DNA from: Thiothrix nivea DSM 5205
Lineage (GTDB): Bacteria > Pseudomonadota > Gammaproteobacteria > Thiotrichales > Thiotrichaceae
Assembly: GCF_000260135.1 (NCBI RefSeq)
Contig: NZ_JH651384.1
Location: 1,553,693 to 1,617,692 of the forward strand
Length of the DNA stretch: 64,000 bases
Direction: 5' to 3'
The notes beneath the pieces were generated by a model. It ran no database searches, had not been told where the DNA came from, and worked only from the letters and a program-made list of their open reading frames with translations. The position numbers and the translations under genes are program-made. Each line of letters opens with the position of its first letter. Position 1 is the first letter of the stretch. Positions 15,339 to 23,779 of the stretch are shown in pieces.

Positions 15339-17078
15339 TTACATCCGCTCCATCACCCCAATCCCCAACAGCCCCAACCCCGCTTGCAGGGTTTGCGCCG
15401 TCAGTTCCGCCAGTTGCAAACGGCTGTTACGCACCTCTTCCGCCACACCCTCTTTCAGGATCGGGCAGGCTTCATAGAAACTCATGAAGTTGCCCGCCAG
15501 TTCATACAGGTAAGTACAAAGGTGATTCGGCAAACCCTCTTTCGCCACGCTGTCAGTCGCCTCAGCAAATTGCAGCAGCTTGACCGCCAGGGTACGTTCG
15601 GCAGCTTCCTGAAGGGATATCTTCGCCCCCTCCCCTGACAAGGGGAGGGTTGGGGAGGGGGTTCTTTTGCGGAAAATGCTCCGAATCCGCGCATACGCAT
15701 ACTGCAAATACGGCGCGGTGTTACCCTCAAAACTGAGCATGGATTCCCAGTTGAAGATGTAATCGGAGTTACGGTTTTTCGACAGGTCAGCGTATTTGAC
15801 TGCACCAATTCCCACCTTGTGGGCGATGTCCTGACGCTCGGCTTCCGGCAGTTCCGGATTCTTTTCGGAAACAAGGGTAAAAGCGCGTTCCTGCGCTTCG
15901 GTGAGCAACTCCGCCAGCTTGACCGTACCACCGGTGCGGGTCTTGAACGGCTTGCCATCTTCGCCCAGCATGTTGCCGAACGGCATGTGTTCCAGTGCCA
16001 TTTCCTCACGCACGAAGCCTGCCTTGCGCGCCAGTGTGAAGACCTGCTGGAAATGCAGCGACTGGCGGGCATCGGTGAAATACAACACGCGGTCGGCATT
16101 CAGCGAACCGCTACGGTAACGCAGCGCCGCCAGATCGGTGGTGGCGTACAGGTAGCCTCCGTCGGATTTCTGCACGATGATGGGTGTAATACTGCCATCC
16201 TTGTTCTTGAATTCGTCGAGGAAAGCGCACTGCGCACCCTGGTCTTCCACCAGCAGGCCATTGGCCTGCAACTCGCTGACAATATTGGCAAGATCATCAT
16301 TGTAAGCACTTTCCGGCTTCACATCGGCACGGGTCAGTTGCACGCCGAGACACTCGTACACGTCTTCGCAGTGGTGCAGGGAAATGTCGATGAACTGCTG
16401 CCACAGTTTCAGGCATTCCGCATCGCCGGATTGCAGCTTCACTACATAATCCCGCGCGGTTTTGGCGAAATCAGGCTCGTCGTCGAAACGCTTCTTGGCT
16501 TCGCGGTAGAAGGCTTCCAGATCAGACAATTGCATGGAAAGTTCGCCACCCTGCGCTTGTAGGCTAACCATATGCGCAATCAGCATCCCGAACTGGGTTC
16601 CCCAGTCACCGACGTGGTTCTGGCGAATGACCTTATGCCCCTGAAACGCCAGCACCCGTGCCACCGCGTCGCCGATGATGGTGGAGCGCAGGTGGCCGAC
16701 GTGCATTTCCTTGGCGAGGTTGGGGCCGGAGTAGTCGACGACGATGGTGGAAGAAACCCCTCCCAGCCTCCCCTTCTCAGGGGAGGAGCCAAGAGACTCC
16801 GCCAACCACGCATTCTTCAAATGAATATTGATAAACCCTGGCCCGGCAACCTCCAGCTTCTCTGCCATATCCGACAAATCCAGCACCTCCAGCAAGCGGG
16901 TAGCCAGTTCGCGCGGGTTGGTTTTCAACTGCTTGGCAGCTGCCATAACGCCGTTGGCCTGATAATCGCCGAATTCAGGGCGGGCAGAAGGCTTTACGAT
17001 GGCGGAAACGGTTTCTGGCGCACCCAGCGAATGCAGGGCGGCGGTAATGCGGTCATCAAGCAGTTGGCGGATATTCAT
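15339..17078 (-). CDS. argS: Arginyl-tRNA synthetase with two in-frame palindromic-repeat insertions
   Basis: ArgS charges tRNA-Arg in the cytoplasm. The 579-residue class I synthetase has the N-terminal domain ([15 protein letters not shown]), the HIGH-type motif in [25 protein letters not shown], the catalytic-core [10 protein letters not shown] and a C-terminal DALR anticodon domain. Two loops carry peptides encoded by a GC-rich palindromic repeat: [13 protein letters not shown] (about residues 95-109, just before IVVDYSGPN) and [14 protein letters not shown] (about 470-485, before the DALR domain). Both keep the frame and sit in loops that vary in other ArgS proteins, so the enzyme should still fold. 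Confident annotation; the insertions are unusual. Confidence 0.96.
   Translation of the reverse strand: MNIRQLLDDRITAALHSLGAPETVSAIVKPSARPEFGDYQANGVMAAAKQLKTNPRELATRLLEVLDLSDMAEKLEVAGPGFINIHLKNAWLAESLGSSPEKGRLGGVSSTIVVDYSGPNLAKEMHVGHLRSTIIGDAVARVLAFQGHKVIRQNHVGDWGTQFGMLIAHMVSLQAQGGELSMQLSDLEAFYREAKKRFDDEPDFAKTARDYVVKLQSGDAECLKLWQQFIDISLHHCEDVYECLGVQLTRADVKPESAYNDDLANIVSELQANGLLVEDQGAQCAFLDEFKNKDGSITPIIVQKSDGGYLYATTDLAALRYRSGSLNADRVLYFTDARQSLHFQQVFTLARKAGFVREEMALEHMPFGNMLGEDGKPFKTRTGGTVKLAELLTEAQERAFTLVSEKNPELPEAERQDIAHKVGIGAVKYADLSKNRNSDYIFNWESMLSFEGNTAPYLQYAYARIRSIFRKRTPSPTLPLSGEGAKISLQEAAERTLAVKLLQFAEATDSVAKEGLPNHLCTYLYELAGNFMSFYEACPILKEGVAEEVRNSRLQLAELTAQTLQAGLGLLGIGVMERM
15625..15666. repeat. 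Palindromic repeat element inside argS (copy 1)
   Basis: The core CTCCCCT-GACA-AGGGGAG is a perfect short palindrome, followed by GGTTGGGGAGGGGGTTCTT. The same sequence family recurs at 16751, 25063, 48608, 48673 and 48711. It lies in the argS frame and encodes about 13 residues ([12 protein letters not shown]). Confidence 0.85.
16751..16795. repeat. Palindromic repeat element inside argS (copy 2)
   Basis: The element reads AGAAACCCCTCCCAGCCTCC, then CCTTCTCAGGGGAGGAGCC, in the orientation opposite to copy 1. It is in frame in argS and encodes about [13 protein letters not shown]. It is very similar to the intergenic copy at 25063-25103. Confidence 0.85.
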
Positions 17079-17177
17079 TCTGGCGCTTCGGGTCTGATCA
17101 AAAAGGCGATTTTAGGCGGGTTACACGCTAGAATCCACTTTCTGAACCGGGATTCACAGGATTAGAGGATTGGCAGG

Positions 17178-17912
17178 ATGGGATATCTGACCTTGGCCGA
17201 CGGGCGCACGCTGGATTATCAGGTGCGGCAATCGGCGCGGGCAAAGTACATGCGGATGCATTTGTCGGCGGCAAAAGGGCTGGTCGTCACCCAACCGCAG
17301 GGGGTATCAACACGCCAATTGCAGCAGTGGATCAACAGCCAGACAGACTGGATTACCACCCACCTGCCTAGGATCGAAGCACAGGCCAAAACCCATCAGC
17401 AAGCCCTGAGCCTACCCGATTCCATGCATTTCCCCATCACTGGCGAGCACCTCAAGGTCATTTACAAAACTACGGATAACAATGACATTAGCTGGTCATA
17501 CCACGCACATGACGCACTACATCTGAGCGGCGCGGTTGAAGACACGGCATTTTGCTGTCAGGTCTTGCAGAAATGGCTGCAAGGCTACGCGCGCCGCCAC
17601 CTGGGCAAGCTGCTGGAACAAATCGCTCAGGAAACCGGCCTGCACTACGGCAGCTACCGGGTGAAGGGGCAGGCAACCCGCTGGGGAAGCTGTTCCACCC
17701 GCAGCAATATCAACCTCAACTACAAGCTGATGCTACTGCCGACGGAGTGGGTACGTTACACCCTGATCCACGAGCTTTGCCACACGGTGGAGATGAATCA
17801 CTCCAAACATTTCTGGGCACTGGTGGAACAGTTCATACCGGATTACAAGACGACCCATATGCAAATGAAAACGGCAATGAACCAGCTTCCCGCCTGGGTA
17901 AACGCCAAGTAG
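17178..17912 (+). CDS. YgjP-like metal-dependent peptidase (M48/DUF45 type)
   Basis: This 244-residue cytoplasmic protein has the YgjP fold. YQVRQSARAKYMRMHLSAAK at the N-terminus resembles the family's SxRxRxxxLRV motif. TRWGSCSTRSNINLNYKLML precedes the zinc-binding helix IHELCHTVEMNHSKHFW, where HExxH is HELCH and the third ligand His lies in NHSKHFW. The family is related to SprT proteases and its substrates are unknown. ATG 17178 is preceded by GGCAGGA. It is divergent from argS with a 99-base gap that must hold both promoters. Confidence 0.85.
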   Translation: MGYLTLADGRTLDYQVRQSARAKYMRMHLSAAKGLVVTQPQGVSTRQLQQWINSQTDWITTHLPRIEAQAKTHQQALSLPDSMHFPITGEHLKVIYKTTDNNDISWSYHAHDALHLSGAVEDTAFCCQVLQKWLQGYARRHLGKLLEQIAQETGLHYGSYRVKGQATRWGSCSTRSNINLNYKLMLLPTEWVRYTLIHELCHTVEMNHSKHFWALVEQFIPDYKTTHMQMKTAMNQLPAWVNAK

Positions 17913-17927
17913 CACGATAGGCAGTGT

Positions 17928-18188
17928 TTAGACGAAGTGGTGGCTGGCCGCGAAATGATTCATCGCATCGTGGACTTCATGGGAACGGCGCGCATCCTCG
18001 TGGGCTTCCACATACTCCAGATAGGTCTGCATACAACTGAGTAAATGCCGACAACCCTTCGGGGTATCTGCTTCATGTTCTGCAAGCGCACAGGCTTCAA
18101 TCGAGGAAATGTGGGCACCGTTGGCAATGGCTTCCACTTCCTTCTCAGTCAAGCCACATATACCCTCACAGTCAACGTAACTGATCAT
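17928..18188 (-). CDS. Small conserved-looking hypothetical protein
   Basis: This 86-residue protein starts at ATG 18188 (MISYVDCEGICGLTEKEVEA). I cannot assign it to a family with confidence. It has four Cys (DCEGIC, EACA, LLSC) and is rich in His and Glu, with a His-rich C-terminal end (HDAMNHFAASHHFV), which would suit metal binding. No membrane segment is visible. It is convergent with the YgjP-like gene, with a 15-base gap. Confidence 0.6.
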   Translation of the reverse strand: MISYVDCEGICGLTEKEVEAIANGAHISSIEACALAEHEADTPKGCRHLLSCMQTYLEYVEAHEDARRSHEVHDAMNHFAASHHFV

Positions 18189-18521
18189 GGGCTATCTCCC
18201 GTTATGTTTTATCTTCCCTCTATTGCATACCATTTCAGCTGGAAAAGCCCTCCTGACCAATACCTGCACCATCAAGGGTTAACACTTGGTTAAGACTGAA
18301 TACGCCTGCCCCAAGTCAGCCATTTGCGACCGGCAACACCCACCTGCAACAGCAGGGAAAGCCCATTGTAATCAGACCGGCAAACCTTCGTGGCCAGCGT
18401 GGACATGCGCAGCAATATCAATGCCCCATGCCTGCACCAGCGCATCTGTCAGCAGACCAGCCGTTATCGCGTTACCCCCGCGCCCAGCAGATATAGCCAC
18501 ATGCTACGTTGCCGGTTCAGC
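18189..18521. other. Intergenic region with possible gene remnant
   Basis: There is no intact gene in these 333 bases. On the minus strand, 18503-18372 reads HVAISAGRGGNAITAG, then LLTDALVQAWGIDIAAHVHA, and ends at a TGA. It looks like the C-terminus of a real protein, but I cannot name it and no upstream part exists. The remainder shows nothing recognisable. Confidence 0.35.
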
Positions 18522-18914
18522 CTATGAGAGTGGACGCTTGTTACCATGCTCGTCAATGGCGACGTAGGTGAAATCGGCCTCCGTCACCTGCCAGCGCAGT
18601 TCGGTATCGCTGCCGTGCCATAGCGGCTTGACCCACACCTGCAAGTGTAGGGTGACGGAAGTCGTGCCGGTTTTCACTACATCGCCGTAGCAGCACACCA
18701 CATCACCGACATTGACCGGGCGGATGAACCTCATGCTGTTGACTGCAACCGTCACTACCCGGCCTTTGGCAATTTCCTTGGCGAGGATGCCGCCCGCGAT
18801 GTCCATCTGCGCCATGATCCAGCCGCCGAAGATGTCGCCATTGGGATTGGTGTCCTTCGGCATGGCGAGGGTGCGCAGCACCATGGTTCCGCGAGGGTGA
18901 GATTGGTCAATCAT
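18522..18914 (-). CDS. yciA: Acyl-CoA thioesterase, YciA-type hotdog protein
   Basis: This 130-residue single hotdog-domain enzyme hydrolyses acyl-CoA to free acid and CoA, and normally forms hexamers in the cytoplasm. GTMVLRTLAMPKDTNPNGDI, FGGWIMAQMDIAGG (catalytic Asp and hotdog helix), VNSMRFIRPVNVGDVVCCYG and TSVTLHLQVWVKP match YciA closely. The length is as in E. coli (132 aa). It lies downstream of the MFS fragment on the same strand, 16 bases away, though the functions look unrelated. The role may be turnover of spare acyl-CoAs. Confidence 0.93.
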   Translation of the reverse strand: MIDQSHPRGTMVLRTLAMPKDTNPNGDIFGGWIMAQMDIAGGILAKEIAKGRVVTVAVNSMRFIRPVNVGDVVCCYGDVVKTGTTSVTLHLQVWVKPLWHGSDTELRWQVTEADFTYVAIDEHGNKRPLS

Positions 18915-18930
18915 GGTTCAGAAACCTCCG

Positions 18931-19233
18931 CTAATTGTTTCGCATACCCCGCCGCACCAGAAAACCGGTAAACGCCAGCGGCGCGCCCAGCGTACCCAGC
19001 AGCCACGGCAGGATCAGTTTGGCAGAGGAAATTTCATCCGCCACTTTGTTGAGCAAGTTGGCGACCAGGTAGGCGAAAAAGTTACGCGGCTGATGATGGC
19101 AGGCAGAAGTGGGGATGTCCTTACAGACACGGGCGTCTTCATCGCCCGTGACGTAATCGTACAGCCGGTCGAGCAGTTCCTTGCCTTGCAAGCGAAAACT
19201 CCTGTACAGGTGGAAGGGGTCAGTGGTGGGCAA
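18931..19233 (-). pseudogene. N-terminal fragment of an MFS-type transporter
   Basis: The 100 residues (FRLQGKELLDRLYDYVTGDE, VCKDIPTSACHHQPRNFFAY, ILPWLLGTLGAPLAFTGFLV) resemble the first cytoplasmic segment and first membrane helix of a roughly 400-residue MFS permease family. The frame stops right after the first helix (RRGMRNN), so the transporter is cut short. Its ATG lies 14 bases inside the end of the encapsulated-ferritin gene, suggesting the two were once translationally coupled. It could still make a single-span peptide, but transporter function is excluded. Confidence 0.55.
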
Positions 19234-19507
19234 TAGGCTTGTCGGTGAACAGGTAGTCTTTCAGCTCATGGTCGAAGCGCGGATCCTTGCGGCGAATCCA
19301 TTCCAGCACCATCGCGGCGTGTTCCTTTTCCTCGTCGCGGTTGTGGGCAAGGATAGCTTTCAGCTCTTCGTCTTTGCAGGCATCCACGCGCTGGTTGTAC
19401 CAGTCGACAGCTTCCAGCTCCTCCATCAGGGACGTGATGGCGCGGTGCATGTCGCGGGTTTCGTCGCTCAGTTCTTCGATGGGTTCATGATAACCTTCGT
19501 TGGCCAT
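19220..19507 (-). CDS. Encapsulated-ferritin-like protein (EncFtn family), no visible targeting peptide
   Basis: This 95-residue ferroxidase-type protein starts at ATG 19507 behind a strong AAGGAGA. EPIEELSDETRDMHRAITSL, MEELEAVDWYNQRVDA and AHNRDEEKEHAAMVLEW carry the Glu and Glu-x-x-His iron ligands of EncFtn proteins such as Rhodospirillum Rru_A0973. Family members normally continue with a C-terminal encapsulin-targeting peptide. This one stops at YLFTDKPIAHH, and no encapsulin shell gene is near. Either it works free of a shell or the tail was lost in the rearrangement that truncated the downstream MFS gene. Confidence 0.85.
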   Translation of the reverse strand: MANEGYHEPIEELSDETRDMHRAITSLMEELEAVDWYNQRVDACKDEELKAILAHNRDEEKEHAAMVLEWIRRKDPRFDHELKDYLFTDKPIAHH

Positions 19508-19674
19508 GCGGCATCTCCTTGTCATTGTCAGTCAGGGGTGCGGGTATTATAGCCCAACTAGATACCCGCAACGCCACCGATTAATGGCAATTAATCCAGC
19601 CTATTAAAACGACGAATGGTCTATGCTATTGTCAGGTATACTGCCTGCAACGAACACCCAGACAAGGGGAAAAA

Positions 19675-21414
19675 ATGGCGACTGAAATCCGTTTTGGCTC
19701 TTTTCTGCGCGAAATTACCGTGCAGCAGGAACGTATTTCCTACAACAGCCTGACCCCGAAACCCTGGCGTGATGGTGATGGGGCCATCATCCCCTATCAG
19801 GCTCCCAGAATCCACTTGCGCTGGATTGACGCCTACCGCCTGATCACGCCCTACATCAGCAAGCGCCTGCTGGAACAGGTACGCGCCGTAATACCACTGG
19901 CGTTATATCTGGTGCTATTCCAGATTTTCATCCTGCAACAGGGCATTGCGGACGCCAGCCTCATCAGCGGCGGGCTGGTCGCGGTGATCCTCGGCCTGAT
20001 GTTTTTCATGGAAGGCTTGCAAGTTGGCCTGATGCCACTCGGGGAAACCATCGGCAACACCCTGCCCGCCAAATCCACCCTGCGGGTCGTGCTCGGCATC
20101 GCTTTCATCCTCGGCATCGGCGTCACCTTCGCCGAACCGGCCATCGGCGCATTGAAAGCCGCCGGGCAAACCGTGCAGGTGGAATCCGCCCCCTACCTGT
20201 ACGCCATGCTGAATAGCTGGGCGGAAATCCTGGTGTTGGGCGTGGGTATCGGCGTCGGCGCGGCGGCAGTGCTGGGAACCCTGCGCCTGTTGAACGGCTG
20301 GAGCCTGAAACCGCTGATCTACGCCTCCCTGCTGCCCGTCATCGGCCTGACGGCCTACATGGAAACCGACCCGGAGTTGCAGAAAACGCTGGGGCTGGCG
20401 TGGGATAGCGGCGCAGTCACCACCGGCCCTGTAACCGTACCGCTGGTGCTGGCACTGGGCATCGGCATCGCGTCTGCCGCAGGCCGGGGGCGCACGTCGC
20501 TATCCGGCTTCGGCATTGTCACGCTGGCCTCGCTGTTTCCCATCCTCAGTGTGCAACTGCTGGCGGTTTACCTGTCGCTTGCCTACACACCGGCGGACAT
20601 TATCGCCGCCGCCAGCCATGCCAGCCGCATGGCCAGCGAGCCGGGCTGGTTCCAGCAAACCCCTTATCTGGAAATCATCAGTGGGCTGCGTGCGATCGTG
20701 CCACTGGTGCTGTTCCTACTGATCGTCATGTGGCTGGTGTTAAAGGAAAAAATCCAGCACGCCAACCAGATTGCTTACGGCATTATCCTCGCGCTGCTGG
20801 GCATGGTCGTGTTCAACCTGGGGCTGAGCTTTGGCCTGACCCGGCTGGGGGCGCAAGCAGGCAGCCTGATACCGGCGGCCTTCATGGCGATTGAGGACGT
20901 ATTGCACAGCCCCTTGTACAGCACCGTGCTGGGTTTGACGCTGGCGTTTGTGTTCGCTTGGGTGCTGGGCTTTGGCGCTACCCAGGCGGAACCGGCGCTC
21001 AATACACTAGGGCTGACGGTCGAAAACCTCACCAATGGCGCATTTCGTAAAGCCACGCTGGTACGTGCCGTTTCCGCCGGGGTCGCCTTCGGCCTCGCCT
21101 TGGGGGTAGCCAAAATCGTGTTCGGGCTGCCGCTGGCCTGGCTGCTGGTACCGGGTTATTTGCTGGCGGCCATCCTGACGTTTTTTTCCAGCGAGGAATT
21201 CGTCAATATCGCCTGGGATAGCGCAGGCGTCACCACCGGCCCCATCACTGTACCACTGGTGTTGGCCATGGGGCTGGGTTTCGGCAAGGCGGTGGAAGCG
21301 ATTGAAGGTTTCGGCATCCTCTCCATGGCGTCCATTTGCCCCATCCTGTCGGTGTTGCTGACCGGTTTGTGGATACGCTGGCAAGTCAGCCGCAAACAGC
21401 GTTACCATGACTAA
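19675..21414 (+). CDS. DUF1538 integral membrane protein, two tandem domains
   Basis: This 579-residue inner-membrane protein has about 12-14 hydrophobic segments. After a polar N-terminus of about 60 residues, two DUF1538 repeats follow. Each has a TFAEPAIGAL or TQAEPALNTL helix and ends in the near-identical signature WDSGAVTTGPVTVPL or WDSAGVTTGPITVPL, followed by LSxFGI/IEGFGI and FPILSV/CPILSV. The inverted or tandem repeat layout suggests a transporter. The substrate is unknown. Two PII-like signal proteins follow directly (27 and 4 bases apart), so its activity is probably PII-controlled, as AmtB is by GlnK. That is inference from context. Confidence 0.88.
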   Translation: MATEIRFGSFLREITVQQERISYNSLTPKPWRDGDGAIIPYQAPRIHLRWIDAYRLITPYISKRLLEQVRAVIPLALYLVLFQIFILQQGIADASLISGGLVAVILGLMFFMEGLQVGLMPLGETIGNTLPAKSTLRVVLGIAFILGIGVTFAEPAIGALKAAGQTVQVESAPYLYAMLNSWAEILVLGVGIGVGAAAVLGTLRLLNGWSLKPLIYASLLPVIGLTAYMETDPELQKTLGLAWDSGAVTTGPVTVPLVLALGIGIASAAGRGRTSLSGFGIVTLASLFPILSVQLLAVYLSLAYTPADIIAAASHASRMASEPGWFQQTPYLEIISGLRAIVPLVLFLLIVMWLVLKEKIQHANQIAYGIILALLGMVVFNLGLSFGLTRLGAQAGSLIPAAFMAIEDVLHSPLYSTVLGLTLAFVFAWVLGFGATQAEPALNTLGLTVENLTNGAFRKATLVRAVSAGVAFGLALGVAKIVFGLPLAWLLVPGYLLAAILTFFSSEEFVNIAWDSAGVTTGPITVPLVLAMGLGFGKAVEAIEGFGILSMASICPILSVLLTGLWIRWQVSRKQRYHD

Positions 21415-21441
21415 GCATTCAACCCTCCAGAGGCAAACCTG

Positions 21442-21822
21442 ATGAACAAGCGTGAAATCGTTGTCCTGACCGATGTCGCCCTGATTACCGCCGTCGTCCA
21501 GCGCGGGCTGGCCGATACCATTGTCAGGGCTGCCCAGGAAGCGGGCGCACAAGGTGCCAACACCCATTACGCGCGTGGGCGCGGGGTGCGCGAGCGGCTG
21601 GGGATTTTGGGGCTGGCGATCGAAGCGGAAAAAGAAGTCATCAACATCGTAGTTTCCACCGACCAGCTGGATCAGGTATTCGAGAAAATGTACCTGGCCG
21701 GCCAGATGGATACCCCCGGCATGGGCTTCATGTGGGTTACGCCGTTGGAAAAGGCCGCCACTTTCATCCCACCAGAAATTGTCGAGCGCCTCAACCAGAA
21801 CAAATCCTGGCATGGTTTGTAA
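21442..21822 (+). CDS. PII-like signalling protein 1
   Basis: This 126-residue GlnB-fold protein has a beta-alpha-beta core (EIVVLTDVALITAVVQRGLA, EAEKEVINIVVSTDQLDQVF) with a shortened, different T-loop region (THYARGRGVRERLGIL) that lacks the uridylylated Tyr of classical GlnB. PII-type trimers usually bind ATP or ADP between subunits and regulate a partner by docking the T-loop. It follows the DUF1538 gene and precedes a second PII-like gene, so the membrane protein is the likely partner. The start is ATG 21442 with AGAGGCAAA upstream. Confidence 0.82.
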   Translation: MNKREIVVLTDVALITAVVQRGLADTIVRAAQEAGAQGANTHYARGRGVRERLGILGLAIEAEKEVINIVVSTDQLDQVFEKMYLAGQMDTPGMGFMWVTPLEKAATFIPPEIVERLNQNKSWHGL

Positions 21823-21826
21823 GTGC

Positions 21827-22171
21827 ATGAAAACAGCGCTTACCCACAAACTGATTACCTGCATCCTGCCCAAAGGCCGCGCCCAATCACTGATGCGCGT
21901 GCTGATCCGGGAACATGGCCTGACAGCAGTAGATGTGCATTATGCCCGTGGCCACGGGCGTCTGACGCCACAGCAGTATCGCGGTATTGAGGAAACGGCG
22001 GAAAAAGAGGTATTGACTGTCGCCGTCCCGACGGAACAGGCTGAAGCCATCTTTGAACTGATTTACGATCAGGCAGAAATCAACCGCCCCCACGGCGGCC
22101 TGATGTACATGCACCCGCTGCTGGCGACAACCCTCTACACGCTGCCGGAACTGCCGGAAGAAAAAAATTAG
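21827..22171 (+). CDS. PII-like signalling protein 2
   Basis: This 114-residue second PII-like protein starts at ATG 21827, four bases after the first one's stop. KLITCILPKGRAQSLMRVLI, VDVHYARGHGRLTPQQYRGI and EKEVLTVAVPTEQAEAIFEL show the same fold and a T-loop of related shape, but overall identity to its neighbour is low. This is therefore an old duplication and the two may form hetero-oligomers. No uridylylation Tyr lies at the usual position, although a Tyr is present in QQYRGI. It ends in a short charged tail (PELPEEKN). The role is inferred from family and context. Confidence 0.8.
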   Translation: MKTALTHKLITCILPKGRAQSLMRVLIREHGLTAVDVHYARGHGRLTPQQYRGIEETAEKEVLTVAVPTEQAEAIFELIYDQAEINRPHGGLMYMHPLLATTLYTLPELPEEKN

Positions 22172-22175
22172 TGCC

Positions 22176-22275
22176 TCAGGCGTAGATGCCTTCCACTTCC
22201 ACCATCAGGTCGGAACGGCATACATCGCCCTGCAAATACAACACATCCACCCCATGGCCTGCTGCGGCTTGCGTT
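22176..22275 (-). pseudogene. RidA/YjgF-family protein, C-terminal remnant
   Basis: The minus-strand frame reads QAAAGHGVDVLYLQGDVCRS, then DLMVEVEGIYA and a stop. This is the end of a Rid-family deaminase, where VLYLQGDVCRxDLLVEVEG is a typical subgroup motif. Homology is lost upstream of about 22275, where the frame meets a stop codon, so only about 32 residues remain. The 80 bases between this remnant and trpF hold nothing recognisable. Confidence 0.55.
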
Positions 22276-22355
22276 CACGTATCTTGAATGGCTTGCTGAA
22301 GCTGAAAGCGCCAGATTATGGCATGTTCCCGCCTGATACCTTAAGCGAAATCAAG

Positions 22356-22982
22356 CTATGCTGCCCCCATCCCCGCCATAAATGCCTGCACCAGGGCTGG
22401 AGCCTTGACGCCTGGGGCAGATTCCACCCCACTACTCACATCCACCGCATACACGCGGCTGAGCCGGATCGCTTCCGCCACATTTTCCGGCGTCAAACCA
22501 CCCGCGAGGATAATGGGTTTGGGGTAATCCTGTGGAACCTGTGTCCAGTCAAAGGTTTCGCCTGTCCCACCAGCAGCGCCCGGCGCATGGCTATCGACCA
22601 GAAAACCCTGTGCATCGGGATAACGGTCAGCGTAGGCCGTGAAACCACCACTTTCCGCCAGCCCTTTCATCCCCACCGCCTTCATGTACGGGCGGGGAAA
22701 CTGGCGGCAGTATTCCGGCGATTCCGAACCGTGAAACTGCAACACGTCCAGCGGCACGGATGCCAGCACTGTGCGCACGAAATCCGGCTGCGCATCCAGA
22801 AACAGCCCTACCGTAGTGACGAAAGGCGGCACGGCACGGCAGATTTCCGTCGCCTGCGCGATGTCGACATGACGCTTGCTTTTGGGGTAGAAAACCAGCC
22901 CGATGGCATCCACGCCCGCCGCCGATACCATCAAGGCATCGGCAACCGAGGTAATGCCGCAGATTTTGGCGCGGCAACGCAT
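22356..22982 (-). CDS. trpF: Phosphoribosylanthranilate isomerase
   Basis: TrpF is a TIM-barrel enzyme of tryptophan synthesis that isomerises N-(5-phosphoribosyl)anthranilate to the carboxyphenylamino-deoxyribulose phosphate. The 208 residues contain the catalytic Cys in AKICGIT, IGLVFYPKSKRHV, LDVLQFHGSESPEYC, the catalytic Asp region FLVDSHAPGAAGGTGETFDW and the phosphate-binding GLTPENV and DVSSGVESAPGVK. Its ATG overlaps the stop of the upstream hydrolase gene by one base (TAATG), so the two are co-translated. No other trp gene is near. The standalone arrangement is usual in gammaproteobacteria with split trp genes. Confidence 0.95.
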   Translation of the reverse strand: MRCRAKICGITSVADALMVSAAGVDAIGLVFYPKSKRHVDIAQATEICRAVPPFVTTVGLFLDAQPDFVRTVLASVPLDVLQFHGSESPEYCRQFPRPYMKAVGMKGLAESGGFTAYADRYPDAQGFLVDSHAPGAAGGTGETFDWTQVPQDYPKPIILAGGLTPENVAEAIRLSRVYAVDVSSGVESAPGVKAPALVQAFMAGMGAA

Positions 22983-23761
22983 TACTGGAAGATTTCCTTG
23001 AAGAAATCCTGCATCCCCTGCCAGGAACGCTTGTCGGCAGTTTCATTGTATTGCAGGTTTTCGATGCCATATTTGCCCGCATCCGGGTTAGTAAAGGCAT
23101 GGCGTGCGCCACCGAAGGAGGCAAATTCCCAGTTAGCACCAGTCTTTTCCAGTTGTTCCTTGAACTTGTTGACGGTATCCGGCGGCACCATCGCGTCAGC
23201 ATTGCCGTGGAAAGCCAAGATCTTGGTGTTGATTTCCGTACCATCCGGCGCAGAAGGCAGGGAACCATGAAAACTAACCACGCCTTTCACATCGCTGGTG
23301 CCACTGTAGGCCATTTGCAGGATAGTACCGCCACCGAAGCAGTAACCGACCGCCGCCAGTTTGCTGGCATCTACCTTGTCACTTTTCTTGAGCTGCTCCA
23401 AACCGGCCAGCGCCGTGCCACGCCATGCGTCCACGTCGGAGGTGGCAGCGGTCATCCATTCACGCGCCTGATCGGGCTTGTCGGTGACATGGCCATCGCC
23501 ATACATGTCGGCAGCAAAGGCAACGTAGCCCAGTTCGGCCAGCATTTCCGCACGTTTCTTGGCGTAGTCGTTCAGACCCCACCATTCATGCACCACCATG
23601 ACACCAGGGCGCTTTTCAGTCACGGCGTCATCGTAGTAGAGGTAGCCGGTGAGTTTGGTTCCCTCGTATTCGTAATTGACTGGCTCGCTTTTGATGGCTG
23701 CCCATACGTTTGTTGCCAGCAGAGACAAGCCTGCGATGGCAACCATGCCTAATCTTTTCAT
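22982..23761 (-). CDS. Exported dienelactone-hydrolase-family protein
   Basis: This 259-residue alpha/beta-hydrolase has an N-terminal signal peptide (MKRLGMVAIAGLSLLATNVW, then A), so it probably acts in the periplasm. The DLH triad is visible: nucleophile Cys in AAVGYCFGGG, Asp in HGNADAMVPP and His in FGGARHAFTNP. VHEWWGLNDYAKKRAEMLAE and FAADMYGDGH are typical of the family. Substrates of such secreted DLH proteins are not established. It is translationally coupled to trpF (1-base overlap), an odd pairing probably without functional meaning. The start at ATG 23761 has GGAG upstream. Confidence 0.9.
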   Translation of the reverse strand: MKRLGMVAIAGLSLLATNVWAAIKSEPVNYEYEGTKLTGYLYYDDAVTEKRPGVMVVHEWWGLNDYAKKRAEMLAELGYVAFAADMYGDGHVTDKPDQAREWMTAATSDVDAWRGTALAGLEQLKKSDKVDASKLAAVGYCFGGGTILQMAYSGTSDVKGVVSFHGSLPSAPDGTEINTKILAFHGNADAMVPPDTVNKFKEQLEKTGANWEFASFGGARHAFTNPDAGKYGIENLQYNETADKRSWQGMQDFFKEIFQ

Positions 23762-23779
23762 TTAACACTCTCCTTTGGT

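Noticed and set aside
22254-23270. Plus-strand open frame of 338 codons across trpF and the DLH gene
   Set aside because: Both minus-strand genes have clear catalytic motifs; the plus frame shows none.
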